DNA of 64,000 bases from Streptomonospora litoralis (GTDB lineage: Bacteria; Actinomycetota; Actinomycetes; Streptosporangiales; Streptosporangiaceae): contig NZ_CP036455.1 in the NCBI RefSeq assembly GCF_004323735.1, positions 5,575,101 through 5,639,100 of the forward strand. Direction: 5' to 3'. Shown here piece after piece: positions 42,414 through 50,554 of the stretch; position 1 is the stretch's first letter, and each line of letters starts with the position of its first letter. The notes under the pieces were generated by a model. That model ran no database searches. It worked only from the letters and a program-made list of their open reading frames with translations, and was not told where the DNA came from. The position numbers were made by a program, and so were the translations under genes.

Positions 42414-43898
42414 CTACCCGGTGCGCAGCGGCAGGTCGCGGAAGGTGTGCTGGACGCTGATCCAGTGGTCGCGGGTGAACTCGTCGATCGCCCATTCGCC
42501 GCCGAAGCGGCCGATGCCCGACGCCTTCTCGCCGCCGAACGCCGTGTTGGGCTCGTCGTTGACCGTGGTGTCGTTCACGTGGGTCATACCGGCTTCGACG
42601 CGCTGCGCGAAACGCACGCCCCGCTCGGCGTCGCCGGTGTAGACAGCGCTGGAGAGACCGTACTCGGTGGCGTTGGCCAGAGCCAGCGCGTCCTCCTCGT
42701 CGCGCGCCCGCACCACGGTCGCCACCGGACCGAACACCTCCTCGGCCGCGGTGGCTACACCGTTGCCGCCCACCAGCAGGTGGGGAGGCACGACGCGGCC
42801 GGCCGGGCCGGCGGGTTCCCCCGACAGCAGCAGCTCGGCACCGTCGTCGACGGCGCGGGCGACTTTGTCGAGGATGCCGTCGCGCTGGCTGTCGTTGACG
42901 ACGGGGCCGATCTGCGTCCGCGGATCGGCGGGGTCCCCGGTGCGCAGCGCGCGGACGCGCTCCCTCATGCGCTCGACCAGGTCGTCGTGCACCGCCGCGT
43001 CGGCGATCACCCGGTTGGTGGCCATGCAGATCTGGCCCTGGTGGTAGTAGGAGCCGAAGACGGCGGCGTCGACCGCGCGCTCCACGTCGGCGTCGCCGAG
43101 CACGACCAGCGGACCGTTGCCGCCCAGTTCCAGGGCGCGCCGCTTCAACGGCGCCTTCTTCGCGATGCCTTCACCGACGGCCGTCGAGCCGGTGAACGAG
43201 ACCAGCTGCGGTATCTCGTGGGTGACGAGGGCGTCGCCGATCTCGCTGCTCCTGCCAATGGCCACGTTGAGCAGTCCGGGCGGCAGGCCCGCCTCCTCGT
43301 AGATGCGGGCGAGCAGCAGGCCGCCGGTTACGGGTGTGTCTCCGGCGGGTTTGAGCACGACCGCATTGCCCAGCGCTAGGGCGGGTGCCACCGACCGGTT
43401 CGAGAGCTGCAGCGGGAAGTTCCACGGACTGATCACCGAGACGACGCCGAGCGGCTGCCGGTAGACCCGGTTCTCCTTGCCGGGCAGCGTGCCGGGGAGG
43501 ATGCGCCCCGCGACCCGCGTGGGATAGGAGACGACCTCGGCCATGCCCGCGCGGACCAGGCTCCACTCGAACTCGGCGCGCTCGCGGATTCCACCGGTCT
43601 CGGCGACGAGCCAGTCGACGATCTCGTCCTTGCGCGCGTCCATGACCGCCATCGCCCGCAGGAACACCTCGGCGCGCTCGCCGGCCGGGGTGTCGGCCCA
43701 GGAGCGCTGGGCCTGCTTCGCGGCGCGGAACGCGCGGTCGACGTCGCGGGCGTCGGCGAGGCGGATCTCGGCGAGGGGCTTGTCGTCGTAGGGGGCGACG
43801 TCGGTGAGCGTGTGTTCCGAGCCGCCCGGCCGCCATTCGCCGCCGAGCGGCATCCGGTCGAACCTCGGGTAGGGCTCCGGCCGCTGACCTTCGGACAT
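42414..43898 (-). CDS. Aldehyde dehydrogenase, benzaldehyde/vanillin-dehydrogenase-like
   Basis: This 494-aa NAD(P)-dependent enzyme has L-E-L-G-G-N with the general-base Glu and G-Q-I-C-M-A with the catalytic Cys. P-W-N-F-P-L and F-T-G-S-T-A-V-G form the cofactor site, and E-E-V-F-G-P and P-N-T-A-F-G-G are conserved ends. N-D-T-T-V-N-D-E-P is typical of aromatic-aldehyde dehydrogenases. It could instead supply the semialdehyde oxidation needed after KdgD, but it is far from that operon and I see no link. It converges on the SDR gene. Confidence 0.9.
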   Translation of the reverse strand: MSEGQRPEPYPRFDRMPLGGEWRPGGSEHTLTDVAPYDDKPLAEIRLADARDVDRAFRAAKQAQRSWADTPAGERAEVFLRAMAVMDARKDEIVDWLVAETGGIRERAEFEWSLVRAGMAEVVSYPTRVAGRILPGTLPGKENRVYRQPLGVVSVISPWNFPLQLSNRSVAPALALGNAVVLKPAGDTPVTGGLLLARIYEEAGLPPGLLNVAIGRSSEIGDALVTHEIPQLVSFTGSTAVGEGIAKKAPLKRRALELGGNGPLVVLGDADVERAVDAAVFGSYYHQGQICMATNRVIADAAVHDDLVERMRERVRALRTGDPADPRTQIGPVVNDSQRDGILDKVARAVDDGAELLLSGEPAGPAGRVVPPHLLVGGNGVATAAEEVFGPVATVVRARDEEDALALANATEYGLSSAVYTGDAERGVRFAQRVEAGMTHVNDTTVNDEPNTAFGGEKASGIGRFGGEWAIDEFTRDHWISVQHTFRDLPLRTG

Positions 43899-44342
43899 GG
43901 CTCGCTCCTCGTTGTGGACGACGCGGAAGCTGTCGTTGCGCGTCGGCTACCCGGGGGTTCAGGGCGGAAACGGGTCCGCACCCGTCGCCGCCTGCTCGAA
44001 CGCCGCCCCCTCCGACCAGCGCGGCCGCGCCCCGGCCGCGGCGGCGGCGGGGTCGGGCCCGCGGTTATCGGTTCGGGTGCTCGCCGGTGGCGGCGGCCAG
44101 CGGGGGTCGGGTCCGCTGGGCGGCCTTGCTGGTCTGCCGGGAACGGGTGGTCCTCCGGAAAAGCGGCACCGAGGGCGGCGGTGGGCTGCCCCCGCGGTCA
44201 TCGAGTCGGGTGCCCGCCGGTGACGCGCCCGACGGGGCGGCGTTGGGCCGCCGCAGGCCGGTCGGCGCATCAAACGCGCGGTTGTCACCGAATTCCGGCC
44301 GCTGTCCGGTCGAAACCCTGCGTTGGGCGGCACCGGTCCCAT

Positions 44343-44398
44343 CGAGTCTGTCTCTGGGGCTGGATTCGGCGCCGAATCCAGCCCCAGAGACAGACTCG
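44343..44398. repeat. Perfect 56-bp palindrome
   Basis: Bases 44343-44370 are the exact reverse complement of 44371-44398, with no spacer (centre TCGGCGCCGA). It sits 14 bp before the conserved hairpin of R3. The matching place in R4 lacks it: there the flanks GGCCGCCGTAG and ACTCGGCGCGG are directly joined. So it belongs to an extra segment in R3 or a segment lost from R4. Confidence 0.9.
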
Positions 44399-44411
44399 GC
44401 GCGGCTTGGCC

Positions 44412-44474
44412 CGTCTATCGTGAACTTATGGTCGCAGGAAAGTGCATTCCGCGGCCATAAGTTCACGATAGACG
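44412..44474. ncRNA. Conserved core hairpin, copy B
   Basis: Perfect 20-bp arms (44412-44431 and 44455-44474) are followed inward by a further 4 pairs including one G-T, then GGAA/TTCC, leaving a 6-nt loop. Nearly the whole 63 nt can pair. Flanks GACTCGGCGCGGCTTG and GCCGGAAGAACCGGCAT are shared with copy C. Function unknown. Confidence 0.6.
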
Positions 44475-45322
44475 CCGGAAGAACCGGCATCGGACGCCGC
44501 CACCGGCGGGCACCCGAACCGATGGGCACGGGCGCCACCACCCACCGTCCTCGCCGCCCCGCCGGACGGGCCACCGCCGAGCACCCGACCCGTCAACCGC
44601 AGGCCCAACCATCCGCCACCGTCGCCGCCGCATTTCCGTAAGACCACCCGCCACCCGGCAGACCAACAAGGCCGCCCAGCAGACCCGACCCGCCCCGCCG
44701 GACGCGCCACCGCCGAGCACCCGAACCGGTGACCGCAGGCCCAACCATCCGCCACCGTCGCCGCCGCATTTCCGTAAGACCACCCGCCACCCGGCAGACC
44801 AACAAGGCCGCCCAGCAGACCCGACCCGCCCCGCCGGACGCGCCACCGGCGAGCACGCGAACCGGTGACCGCGGGCCCAGCCCTTCGCCGTCCTCGGTGC
44901 CCGCCGTTCCCCGTCGAACAACCCGCCGCCCGGCAGACCACAAGACCGCCCAGTGAAGCTCCGCCGCCCCGCCGCACGGCGCAACCCGCGAGCCCTCGCC
45001 CGCGCCGTGGTGACTATGCTGTCGCGAAAGCCGACAAACCGACCGCCCGCCGGTGCCGGGGATCCGTCGACCGGCCCCGCGGACTCGCCCTCCCCCGCTG
45101 CTCCGCGCGCGGACGCGGCACCGTCGTCAGCGGCCACGGCGGTGCACCAGCCCCGCACCCCTCTTGAGCGGGAACGGCGCCGAACACCGACCGCCCCGCC
45201 GCACGCTCGCGCTCACAGTACGCGCGGCCCACCGTGGCCGTCTGGTCACGTGAATGAGATGCGACTCTGCCAGACTCGCGTGGGTTCAGTGCTGTGTGCC
45301 CTGATACGGGAGTTGAGACCTG

Positions 45323-47086
45323 ATGCCTGCGTGGATGTCCCACGTGCCCTGGTGGGTGATCGCCGCGGCCGCGGTTGTCCTGGTGGTGGCCGTCATCGCC
45401 GGGCTGCGCGCCCTGCTCGCCCGGCGCGCCACCCGCCCCACCGCCGGCGGCTCCGGCCTGCACAGCGGCTACCTCGTGGCCACCGTCCTGATCGCCTCTG
45501 CCGCGCTGATGCTCATCCTCGTCGCGTTCACGATGAGCTACGCCGCGCTGTACGAATCGGCGACCTGGCTGGCCGACACCCAGTTGACCGCCATCAACGG
45601 CGGCGACCTGCGGTTCCTGTTCCCGCTGGGCATCGACGCCGTCATCGTCTACTTCCTGGCCATGGACCTGGTCATGGAGTGGCAGGGGCGGCGCCACCCG
45701 CTCAACCGGTGGTCGGCCTACGGGCTCTCGGCCATCACCATCGTGCTCAACGTCGCCCAAGGCGAGGGCACCACCTCCTCCTACCTGGGCCACGCCGGGC
45801 CGCCGGTCGTCATCATCCTGATCGCCGAGGGCGTGGCCGCCTGGGTGCGCCACCTGGCCGGGCTCGCCCACGGCGGCGCGTCCGACCGCATTCCCTTCGG
45901 ACGCTGGCTCGCCCACCCCCTCTCCACGCTCAAGGTCGCGCGGCTGATGCTGGGCTCGGGCATCACGTCCTACCCGGATGCCCTGGAGCGCGAGCAGCAG
46001 CGCCAACTGGCCTATGCGATGCTGCGCGAGCAGTACGCGCGCCGCTGGCGCCGTGCCACCCCGCGCCACCTCAAGTGGATGCTCGACAACGGTTACGACC
46101 TGCCCACGGCTTTCACCATCATCCGCGCAATGACCGCCTCCCGGGTGGCCATGACCGCCGCGGAGGCCCGCTCCCTCCTGGGCGAACCGGCCGACGCACC
46201 GGCTCCTGCTCCGCAGGCCGCCGACCGGCCCGTGTGGCGGGCCGCGGAGATCTCCGAGTCCTACGCCGCCGCGCCCGCAAGGCGCGCGGCCCGCGGACGG
46301 CGCACAGCCGCCGACGCCGGTCCGGCCGACGGCGGTCCGGCGGAAGGTGCGGCGCGCGGAACCACCCGGGAACAGCCGCGGGACGATCGAAGCGACCAGG
46401 GCGACCGCGGTTACACGCCGGTGCTGTTCCAGGAGCCGGGACCTGCGCCGTGGCCGCCGCGCGGCGAGGAGGCCGCCGCCGCGCCGGACGTTGCGGCGCG
46501 GGTCGCGGCCAACGGCGCAGCGCACGAGCGAACCGGGAACACCGCCGCCCCGGAGCGCACCGTCCCATCCGATGCGGCGATACGAGCAGCGGAGGCGCAG
46601 ACGGGGCCGCCGCGGCGCGACGAAAGCGAACCGGCCGCGGAAGCGGAGCCGCCGGCAGAACCGGAGCCGGCGGCCGCGCCCGCGCGGGAGCCCCGTACCG
46701 AACCGGCGGCCCCCGCCCGGTCCGGCCTTGAGCCGGAACCCACGCCGGAGGCCGATTACGCGCCCGAGCCCCAACCCGCGCCGGAGGCCGAAGCGCAAGC
46801 CGCGCCCGATGCGCAAGCCGAAGAGGAAATCGCCGAACCCGCTCCGCGACGGCCCCCCGTCCCCCGCATCAGCTCGCAGGAACGGCGCCAGCAGGTGCGC
46901 AATCTACTGGAGACCGTCCCCGACATCAGCGCGGACGAGATCGCCGGGCACCTCGGTTTGAGTCCGCGCACGGTGCGGCGCTACCTGCAGGAGATCATCG
47001 ACACGGCGTCGGGTGACGGCGATTACCGCATAGAGGAGGGCGAGGACGGCCAGCCCCGTATGGTGCAGACCGCCTACGGAGCCTGA
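45323..47086 (+). CDS. DUF2637 membrane protein with C-terminal helix-turn-helix (Spd-like)
   Basis: This 587-aa protein has a DUF2637 domain of four membrane helices in the first 190 residues (V-I-A-A-A-A-V-V-L-V-V-A, L-I-L-V-A-F-T-M-S-Y, F-L-F-P-L-G-I-D-A-V-I). A cytoplasmic basic region and a long low-complexity Pro/Ala/Glu linker (about 290-510) follow. It ends in a helix-turn-helix: I-S-A-D-E-I-A-G-H-L-G-L-S-P-R-T-V-R-R-Y-L. DUF2637 is known mainly from plasmid-spread (SpdB) and integrative-element proteins of actinomycetes. No other transfer gene is present, so this may be a chromosomal relative or a relic. Confidence 0.82.
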   Translation: MPAWMSHVPWWVIAAAAVVLVVAVIAGLRALLARRATRPTAGGSGLHSGYLVATVLIASAALMLILVAFTMSYAALYESATWLADTQLTAINGGDLRFLFPLGIDAVIVYFLAMDLVMEWQGRRHPLNRWSAYGLSAITIVLNVAQGEGTTSSYLGHAGPPVVIILIAEGVAAWVRHLAGLAHGGASDRIPFGRWLAHPLSTLKVARLMLGSGITSYPDALEREQQRQLAYAMLREQYARRWRRATPRHLKWMLDNGYDLPTAFTIIRAMTASRVAMTAAEARSLLGEPADAPAPAPQAADRPVWRAAEISESYAAAPARRAARGRRTAADAGPADGGPAEGAARGTTREQPRDDRSDQGDRGYTPVLFQEPGPAPWPPRGEEAAAAPDVAARVAANGAAHERTGNTAAPERTVPSDAAIRAAEAQTGPPRRDESEPAAEAEPPAEPEPAAAPAREPRTEPAAPARSGLEPEPTPEADYAPEPQPAPEAEAQAAPDAQAEEEIAEPAPRRPPVPRISSQERRQQVRNLLETVPDISADEIAGHLGLSPRTVRRYLQEIIDTASGDGDYRIEEGEDGQPRMVQTAYGA

Positions 47087-47257
47087 GGAACGACACCGCC
47101 CCAGGTCAACGCGCCGCCGGGCACGGACTCGACGACCGGGCGTCCGCCGTCACGCAGGCACTCCGAAGGGAATTCGCCCATTATATAAGCATCGCTAATT
47201 CCTAGGTTTAGCAGAATGAAGTAGACCTAATAAAGCGGCGGCGATATCCCTGGACTC

Positions 47258-48274
47258 ATGAGCCTCCACCCCGCGCGGCCGCGCGCTGCCGGAACCGCCG
47301 CCGAACCCCCCGCCACCCCCGCGCCCGCAGAACAGGCCGAGGCCCCCGCGGCCACCCGCCCGCACCCCGTCATCGACTGGCGGCTGAAGTTCCTGCTGCT
47401 GGCGGTGGTCTGGGGCACCAGCTTCATGTTCATCGGTCTGGCCGGCGAGTACCTCCCGCCGATCCAGATCACGCTGGGGCGGATGCTCACCGGCCTGATC
47501 CCGCTCGCCGGGTTCCTGCTGCTGCGCGGCGGCAGCCTGCCGCGCGACCCGCGCAGCTGGCTGCATCTGTCGGTCACGGCGTTCTTCCTCAACGTCGTGC
47601 CGTTCACTCTGTTCGGCTACGCGGGTCAGCTGATCCCCTCCGCGCTGAACGGGATCTGCAATGCGGCCACCCCGCTGTTCGTCCTGCTGTTCTCGCTGCT
47701 GCTGCTCCCCGACGAGCGCCCCACCCGCATGCGGCTGGCAGGACTGCTCGTCGGGTTCGCGGGCGTCCTGGTCGTCTTCGGCGTGTGGACGGGCTTCGCC
47801 GGGGCGGGCGCGGGGGGCATGCTGATGGCCGTCGGCGCGACCGTCTGCTACGGCGTCGGCACGCCCTACCTGCGCCGCTTCGTCGCGGGCGCCGGCCACT
47901 CGTCGCTGGAGTTGGCCACCGCGCAACTGCTCACCGGAACGGTGCAGATCTCGATCGCGGCCCTGCTCTTCACGGACGCCCCGGCGGCGCTGCCGCTGCC
48001 GGTGATCGCCGCCGTCGCCTCCCTGGGCGCACTGGGCACCGGGGTCGCCTACGTCCTGCAGTACGCGGTTATCCGCGAGGCGGGAGCCACGGTCGCGTCC
48101 ACGGTGACCTACCTCGTCCCGGTCGTGGCGATCGGCGCGGGCGTGCTGCTGCTCGACGAGCACCTGGCCTGGAACGAGCCGCTCGGCGCACTGATCGTCA
48201 TCACCGGCGCGGCCTTGGCCCAATACCGTCGGCGCAGGAGCAAGGCCGCCGTACCTACAGGTGATCGCCCTTGA
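47258..48274 (+). CDS. EamA/DMT-family transporter
   Basis: This 338-aa protein has a proline/alanine-rich N-terminus of about 35 residues, then ten helices in two EamA repeats (F-L-L-L-A-V-V-W-G-T-S-F-M-F-I-G and Y-G-V-G-T-P-Y). The second repeat has the conserved P-V-V-A-I-G-A-G-V-L-L-L-D-E end. It is probably an exporter of amino acids or other small metabolites. AT-rich DNA with an imperfect repeat TAGGTTTA/TAGACCTA (47203-47229) lies before it. Its last 20 bp overlap the convergent DUF397 gene. Confidence 0.9.
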   Translation: MSLHPARPRAAGTAAEPPATPAPAEQAEAPAATRPHPVIDWRLKFLLLAVVWGTSFMFIGLAGEYLPPIQITLGRMLTGLIPLAGFLLLRGGSLPRDPRSWLHLSVTAFFLNVVPFTLFGYAGQLIPSALNGICNAATPLFVLLFSLLLLPDERPTRMRLAGLLVGFAGVLVVFGVWTGFAGAGAGGMLMAVGATVCYGVGTPYLRRFVAGAGHSSLELATAQLLTGTVQISIAALLFTDAPAALPLPVIAAVASLGALGTGVAYVLQYAVIREAGATVASTVTYLVPVVAIGAGVLLLDEHLAWNEPLGALIVITGAALAQYRRRRSKAAVPTGDRP

Positions 48275-48440
48275 CGTCAGCGAGGAACGCGGACCACTCG
48301 GAGACCGGAACCACCAGGTGACCGGCGGCCCGGTTCTGGGTATCGCGAACCTTCACCTCATCCCACGACTCCGCGACCTCTACGCAGTTGGCGTTATCGG
48401 GCGCGCTGAAACTACTGGTGTGCCAAGCAAGTTCACTCAT
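48255..48440 (-). CDS. DUF397 domain protein
   Basis: This 61-aa protein matches DUF397: W-H-T-S-S-F-S-A-P-D-N-A-N-C-V-E-V-A at the start, V-R-D-T-Q-N-R in the middle and S-E-W-S-A-F-L-A-D-V-K-G at the end. DUF397 proteins are partners of XRE/DUF5753 regulators in actinomycete development and antibiotic control. Here it overlaps that gene by 4 bp. Confidence 0.92.
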   Translation of the reverse strand: MSELAWHTSSFSAPDNANCVEVAESWDEVKVRDTQNRAAGHLVVPVSEWSAFLADVKGDHL

Positions 48441-49237
48441 CCGAGGTCGCCTCTCATCCGCTGTATCAGGTCTCGCGACGCGCCAGGTGACAACGCCTCC
48501 GATTGTAGATGGTCGAAGTAGCGCAGCATCTTCCCCACATCCTTAGGGCTGTTCACGACAACCTGACCCAACAGGTGCTCGCAGTGGGCAACCATGCCAC
48601 CCGACGGCAAAGCCATGATCCGGAAGCTCCCCCCTACAAGCGGCCGCTGTGGAGAGTGATTCGGGACAACCGAAACGCGGATTCGTCGACTGCTGAGCCG
48701 GAGGATGGAGCTCAACTGCGCGCGCATGATGTCTTTCGTTCCAACCACTCGTTCCAAAGCCGGTTGGTCCACCACGAAGGTCAAGGGGGTCCGTTGCAAC
48801 GCGCCAAGGCGCTCCATCCGAGCTTGCACTAGCCGCTCGACATGCTCGTCGTCGTCATCCACGCTGCCCTGCTGCAGAAGCGTTCGCGCGTAACCCTCTG
48901 TCTGGAGCAAGCCAGGAACCATGAGCGGCTGGTACTCCCGTATCTCCGTCGCTTGCCGCTCCAAGATCACGAAGTCCCGCCACTCTCGGGGTATTTCTTC
49001 ACGAGCATGAAGCTCGCCCCACAGATGCTGGAGGACGCCTCCTGTAGCAAGGGAATCGTCAAGGGCGCCCGAAATGTCGAGCGATGGGGTACGAGTTCCC
49101 GCCTCTAACTTACCCAGCTGGGGGCGGCTTATTTTTACGCAACTCGCCAGTTCGGCCTGCGTCTTTCCAGCTCGCTGACGGTTCTTCCGAAGTTCATCGC
49201 CCCAACGTGACCACACCTTATTCGGCGTCTCGCTCAT
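48437..49237 (-). CDS. XRE-family regulator with DUF5753 domain
   Basis: This 266-aa protein has an N-terminal helix-turn-helix (G-K-T-Q-A-E-L-A-S-C-V-K-I-S-R-P-Q-L-G-K-L-E) followed by the DUF5753 domain (Y-Q-P-L-M-V-P-G-L-L-Q-T-E-G-Y-A-R, and F-V-V-D-Q-P-A-L). Its partner DUF397 gene overlaps its end. Such pairs regulate neighbouring or remote genes and are often a toxin-antitoxin-like or signalling unit. Base composition is visibly less GC-rich than the neighbours, hinting at transfer. It is divergent from two unknown genes. Confidence 0.92.
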   Translation of the reverse strand: MSETPNKVWSRWGDELRKNRQRAGKTQAELASCVKISRPQLGKLEAGTRTPSLDISGALDDSLATGGVLQHLWGELHAREEIPREWRDFVILERQATEIREYQPLMVPGLLQTEGYARTLLQQGSVDDDDEHVERLVQARMERLGALQRTPLTFVVDQPALERVVGTKDIMRAQLSSILRLSSRRIRVSVVPNHSPQRPLVGGSFRIMALPSGGMVAHCEHLLGQVVVNSPKDVGKMLRYFDHLQSEALSPGASRDLIQRMRGDLG

Positions 49238-49353
49238 GGTGCCATTTTGCTACAGCGATGTGCCAACGCGCTACGGATTCTCCGATTCAACGCCAGTGCC
49301 GTACCATCGGTCGATTTCTGTCCGGCGGGAGCGCAGGATTGTTCCAATAAAAC

Positions 49354-49387
49354 GGCCCTGGATCGTGTACTGGCACGAACCAGGGCC
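49354..49387. promoter_or_regulatory. Inverted repeat in the XRE/unknown divergent region
   Basis: GGCCCTGG and CCAGGGCC are perfect 8-bp arms 18 nt apart, 35 bp before the ATG at 49422. In the leader RNA of that gene they would form a hairpin; as DNA they could be an operator. Confidence 0.45.
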
Positions 49388-49421
49388 TTGCCCCCAACCT
49401 GCAGACACCAGGTGGAGACCC

Positions 49422-50066
49422 ATGAGCAACCCTAACGTCCCGCTCAGCACGCAGACGCCCCATACGCCCCTGCCGCGCACCGCAGAACGCACCCGTCACT
49501 ACGTCCAGGCGCAACCCTGCGTGCCACCCGACTACGAGCGCTTCTGCGAGATTCACACTCGGCACCGCGCACTCTGGCGGATGACCTACTCGGCCGGTCA
49601 ACCGGCGCCTTATCGAGCGCACAGTCGCCACTCCGACGGCATCACGCTCGCAGCCGGCGATCTGGACACGCTCGAATTCGCCCTGGCGCAGTTCACTCCT
49701 CCGCCGCCGCGCACGCGCCCCTATCTGCACCGATCCGGCGCGACTGCGCACCCGGACCGCGCCACGACCGAGACCGCGCGGACCATCGACCCGCGCGACG
49801 TCCGATGCCTCCATCAGATGGCCGACGACCTCACCGCGAGCGCGCATGGGCACACCTATTGGACATCCGAAGTGCGGGAAACCGCGCTGGAGATGCTCAC
49901 CCGCCTCGCCGCGGTGCTCGGGGAGGCTTGCGGCCTGCGCGCTACCGCGATGGCCCCGGAGGAGCGGCCCGACCGCACTTCCTGCCTGCGTCCGGCGGAC
50001 CACGAGGGATACCACCTGGACGCCTGCGGCCGGAGCTGGGACACGGCCGAGGAGGACGCCCGATGA
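49422..50066 (+). CDS. Hypothetical protein next to XRE/DUF397 pair
   Basis: This 214-aa soluble protein has a proline/threonine-rich N-terminus. Later a helical C-x-H-type segment (V-R-C-L-H-Q-M-A-D-D-L) and a cysteine/histidine-containing C-terminus (S-C-L-R-P-A-D-H-E-G-Y-H-L-D-A-C-G) appear. That last part resembles small zinc-ribbon-like tails but lacks a full motif. I do not recognise the family. ATG 49422 has GGTGGAG upstream. It overlaps the next gene by 4 bp. Confidence 0.65.
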   Translation: MSNPNVPLSTQTPHTPLPRTAERTRHYVQAQPCVPPDYERFCEIHTRHRALWRMTYSAGQPAPYRAHSRHSDGITLAAGDLDTLEFALAQFTPPPPRTRPYLHRSGATAHPDRATTETARTIDPRDVRCLHQMADDLTASAHGHTYWTSEVRETALEMLTRLAAVLGEACGLRATAMAPEERPDRTSCLRPADHEGYHLDACGRSWDTAEEDAR

Positions 50067-50554
50067 GGACCGCAGCGCAGACAGCAGGGCTACGCCCGCG
50101 CCGCCAGTCCGCGACCGTCCACCCCTCCGCCCGGCGGCTGTGCCGGATCTTCCCCGGCGTCACCGCCTGGTACGGCACCCATACGCGGAGCTGGTGGGCG
50201 CTGCTTCCGGGCTCTTACCGCCTGCTGGAGGCGCCTACGGCCGAGGCGCTGGAACACCTGGTCGCCGCTCAGGTCCTCGGCTACCCCCCGGCTGAGTCGT
50301 CGCCCGGCCGCCGCGGCGCCGGTGCCCGCACCGGCGCCGCGCTGGTCGGCGGATGTTCGCGCGGCCAACGCGGCACCGCCTCCGACCGCGCAGCGGATCC
50401 GAACGGCGGTAGCGGCCTCGTCACTCCCCTGATCACCCCTCGCGGGCACCGCGACCGGTGTGGCCGGTGCCCGCGAAGGGTCTGCGCGCAGGTGTCGGCT
50501 CCGCCTACACCACGATCCGCACGGGGTTCTCCAGTACCTCGGCGAGGTCCTTGA
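50063..50554 (+). CDS. Hypothetical protein, probably extended past its natural end
   Basis: The ATG overlaps the previous stop (ATGA). The first about 75 residues look like a real folded domain: R-L-C-R-I-F-P-G-V-T-A-W-Y-G-T, W-W-A-L-L-P-G, Y-R-L-L-E-A-P-T-A-E-A-L-E-H-L-V. After that the sequence turns Gly/Arg/Pro-rich, crosses a terminator hairpin and overlaps the end of the convergent E2 gene by 50 bp. The natural stop may have been lost by a small indel near 50290. Confidence 0.5.
   Translation: MRTAAQTAGLRPRRQSATVHPSARRLCRIFPGVTAWYGTHTRSWWALLPGSYRLLEAPTAEALEHLVAAQVLGYPPAESSPGRRGAGARTGAALVGGCSRGQRGTASDRAADPNGGSGLVTPLITPRGHRDRCGRCPRRVCAQVSAPPTPRSARGSPVPRRGP
50441..50475 (-). terminator. 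Terminator of the 2-oxoacid dehydrogenase operon
   Basis: CGCGGGCACCG and CGGTGCCCGCG form an 11-bp perfect stem with a 13-nt loop, 30 bp beyond the E2 stop codon. Confidence 0.7.

Larger units (their letters stand above)
43990..44950. repeat. Intergenic composite repeat, locus R3 (largest array)
   Basis: The left side has one forward unit with GGCGGCCTTGCTGGTCTGCC (near 44120) and part of another. The centre carries a 56-bp palindrome and the conserved hairpin. The right side has three opposing units with CATTTCCGTAAGACCACCC repeating at 44631 and 44767, a period of 136 bp; the last ends near 44945. Long minus-strand frames of 183 and 231 codons cross the array. Because 136 is not a multiple of three, successive units are read in different frames, so they are not a repeat protein. 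No gene is seen from 44951 to 45322 either. Confidence 0.85.

Noticed and set aside
42414-43898. Aldehyde dehydrogenase as the 2-oxoglutarate semialdehyde dehydrogenase of the uronate pathway
   Set aside because: It is 14 kb away, has no LacI operator upstream, and its motifs look more like benzaldehyde/vanillin dehydrogenases.
44426-45158. Long minus-strand frames (183 and 231 codons) with repeated L-L-V-C-R and G-G-W-S-Y-G-N-A peptides across R3
   Set aside because: The repeat unit is 136 bp, not a multiple of three, so each unit is read in a different frame; several frames stay open because of GC content. No ribosome site or known domain.
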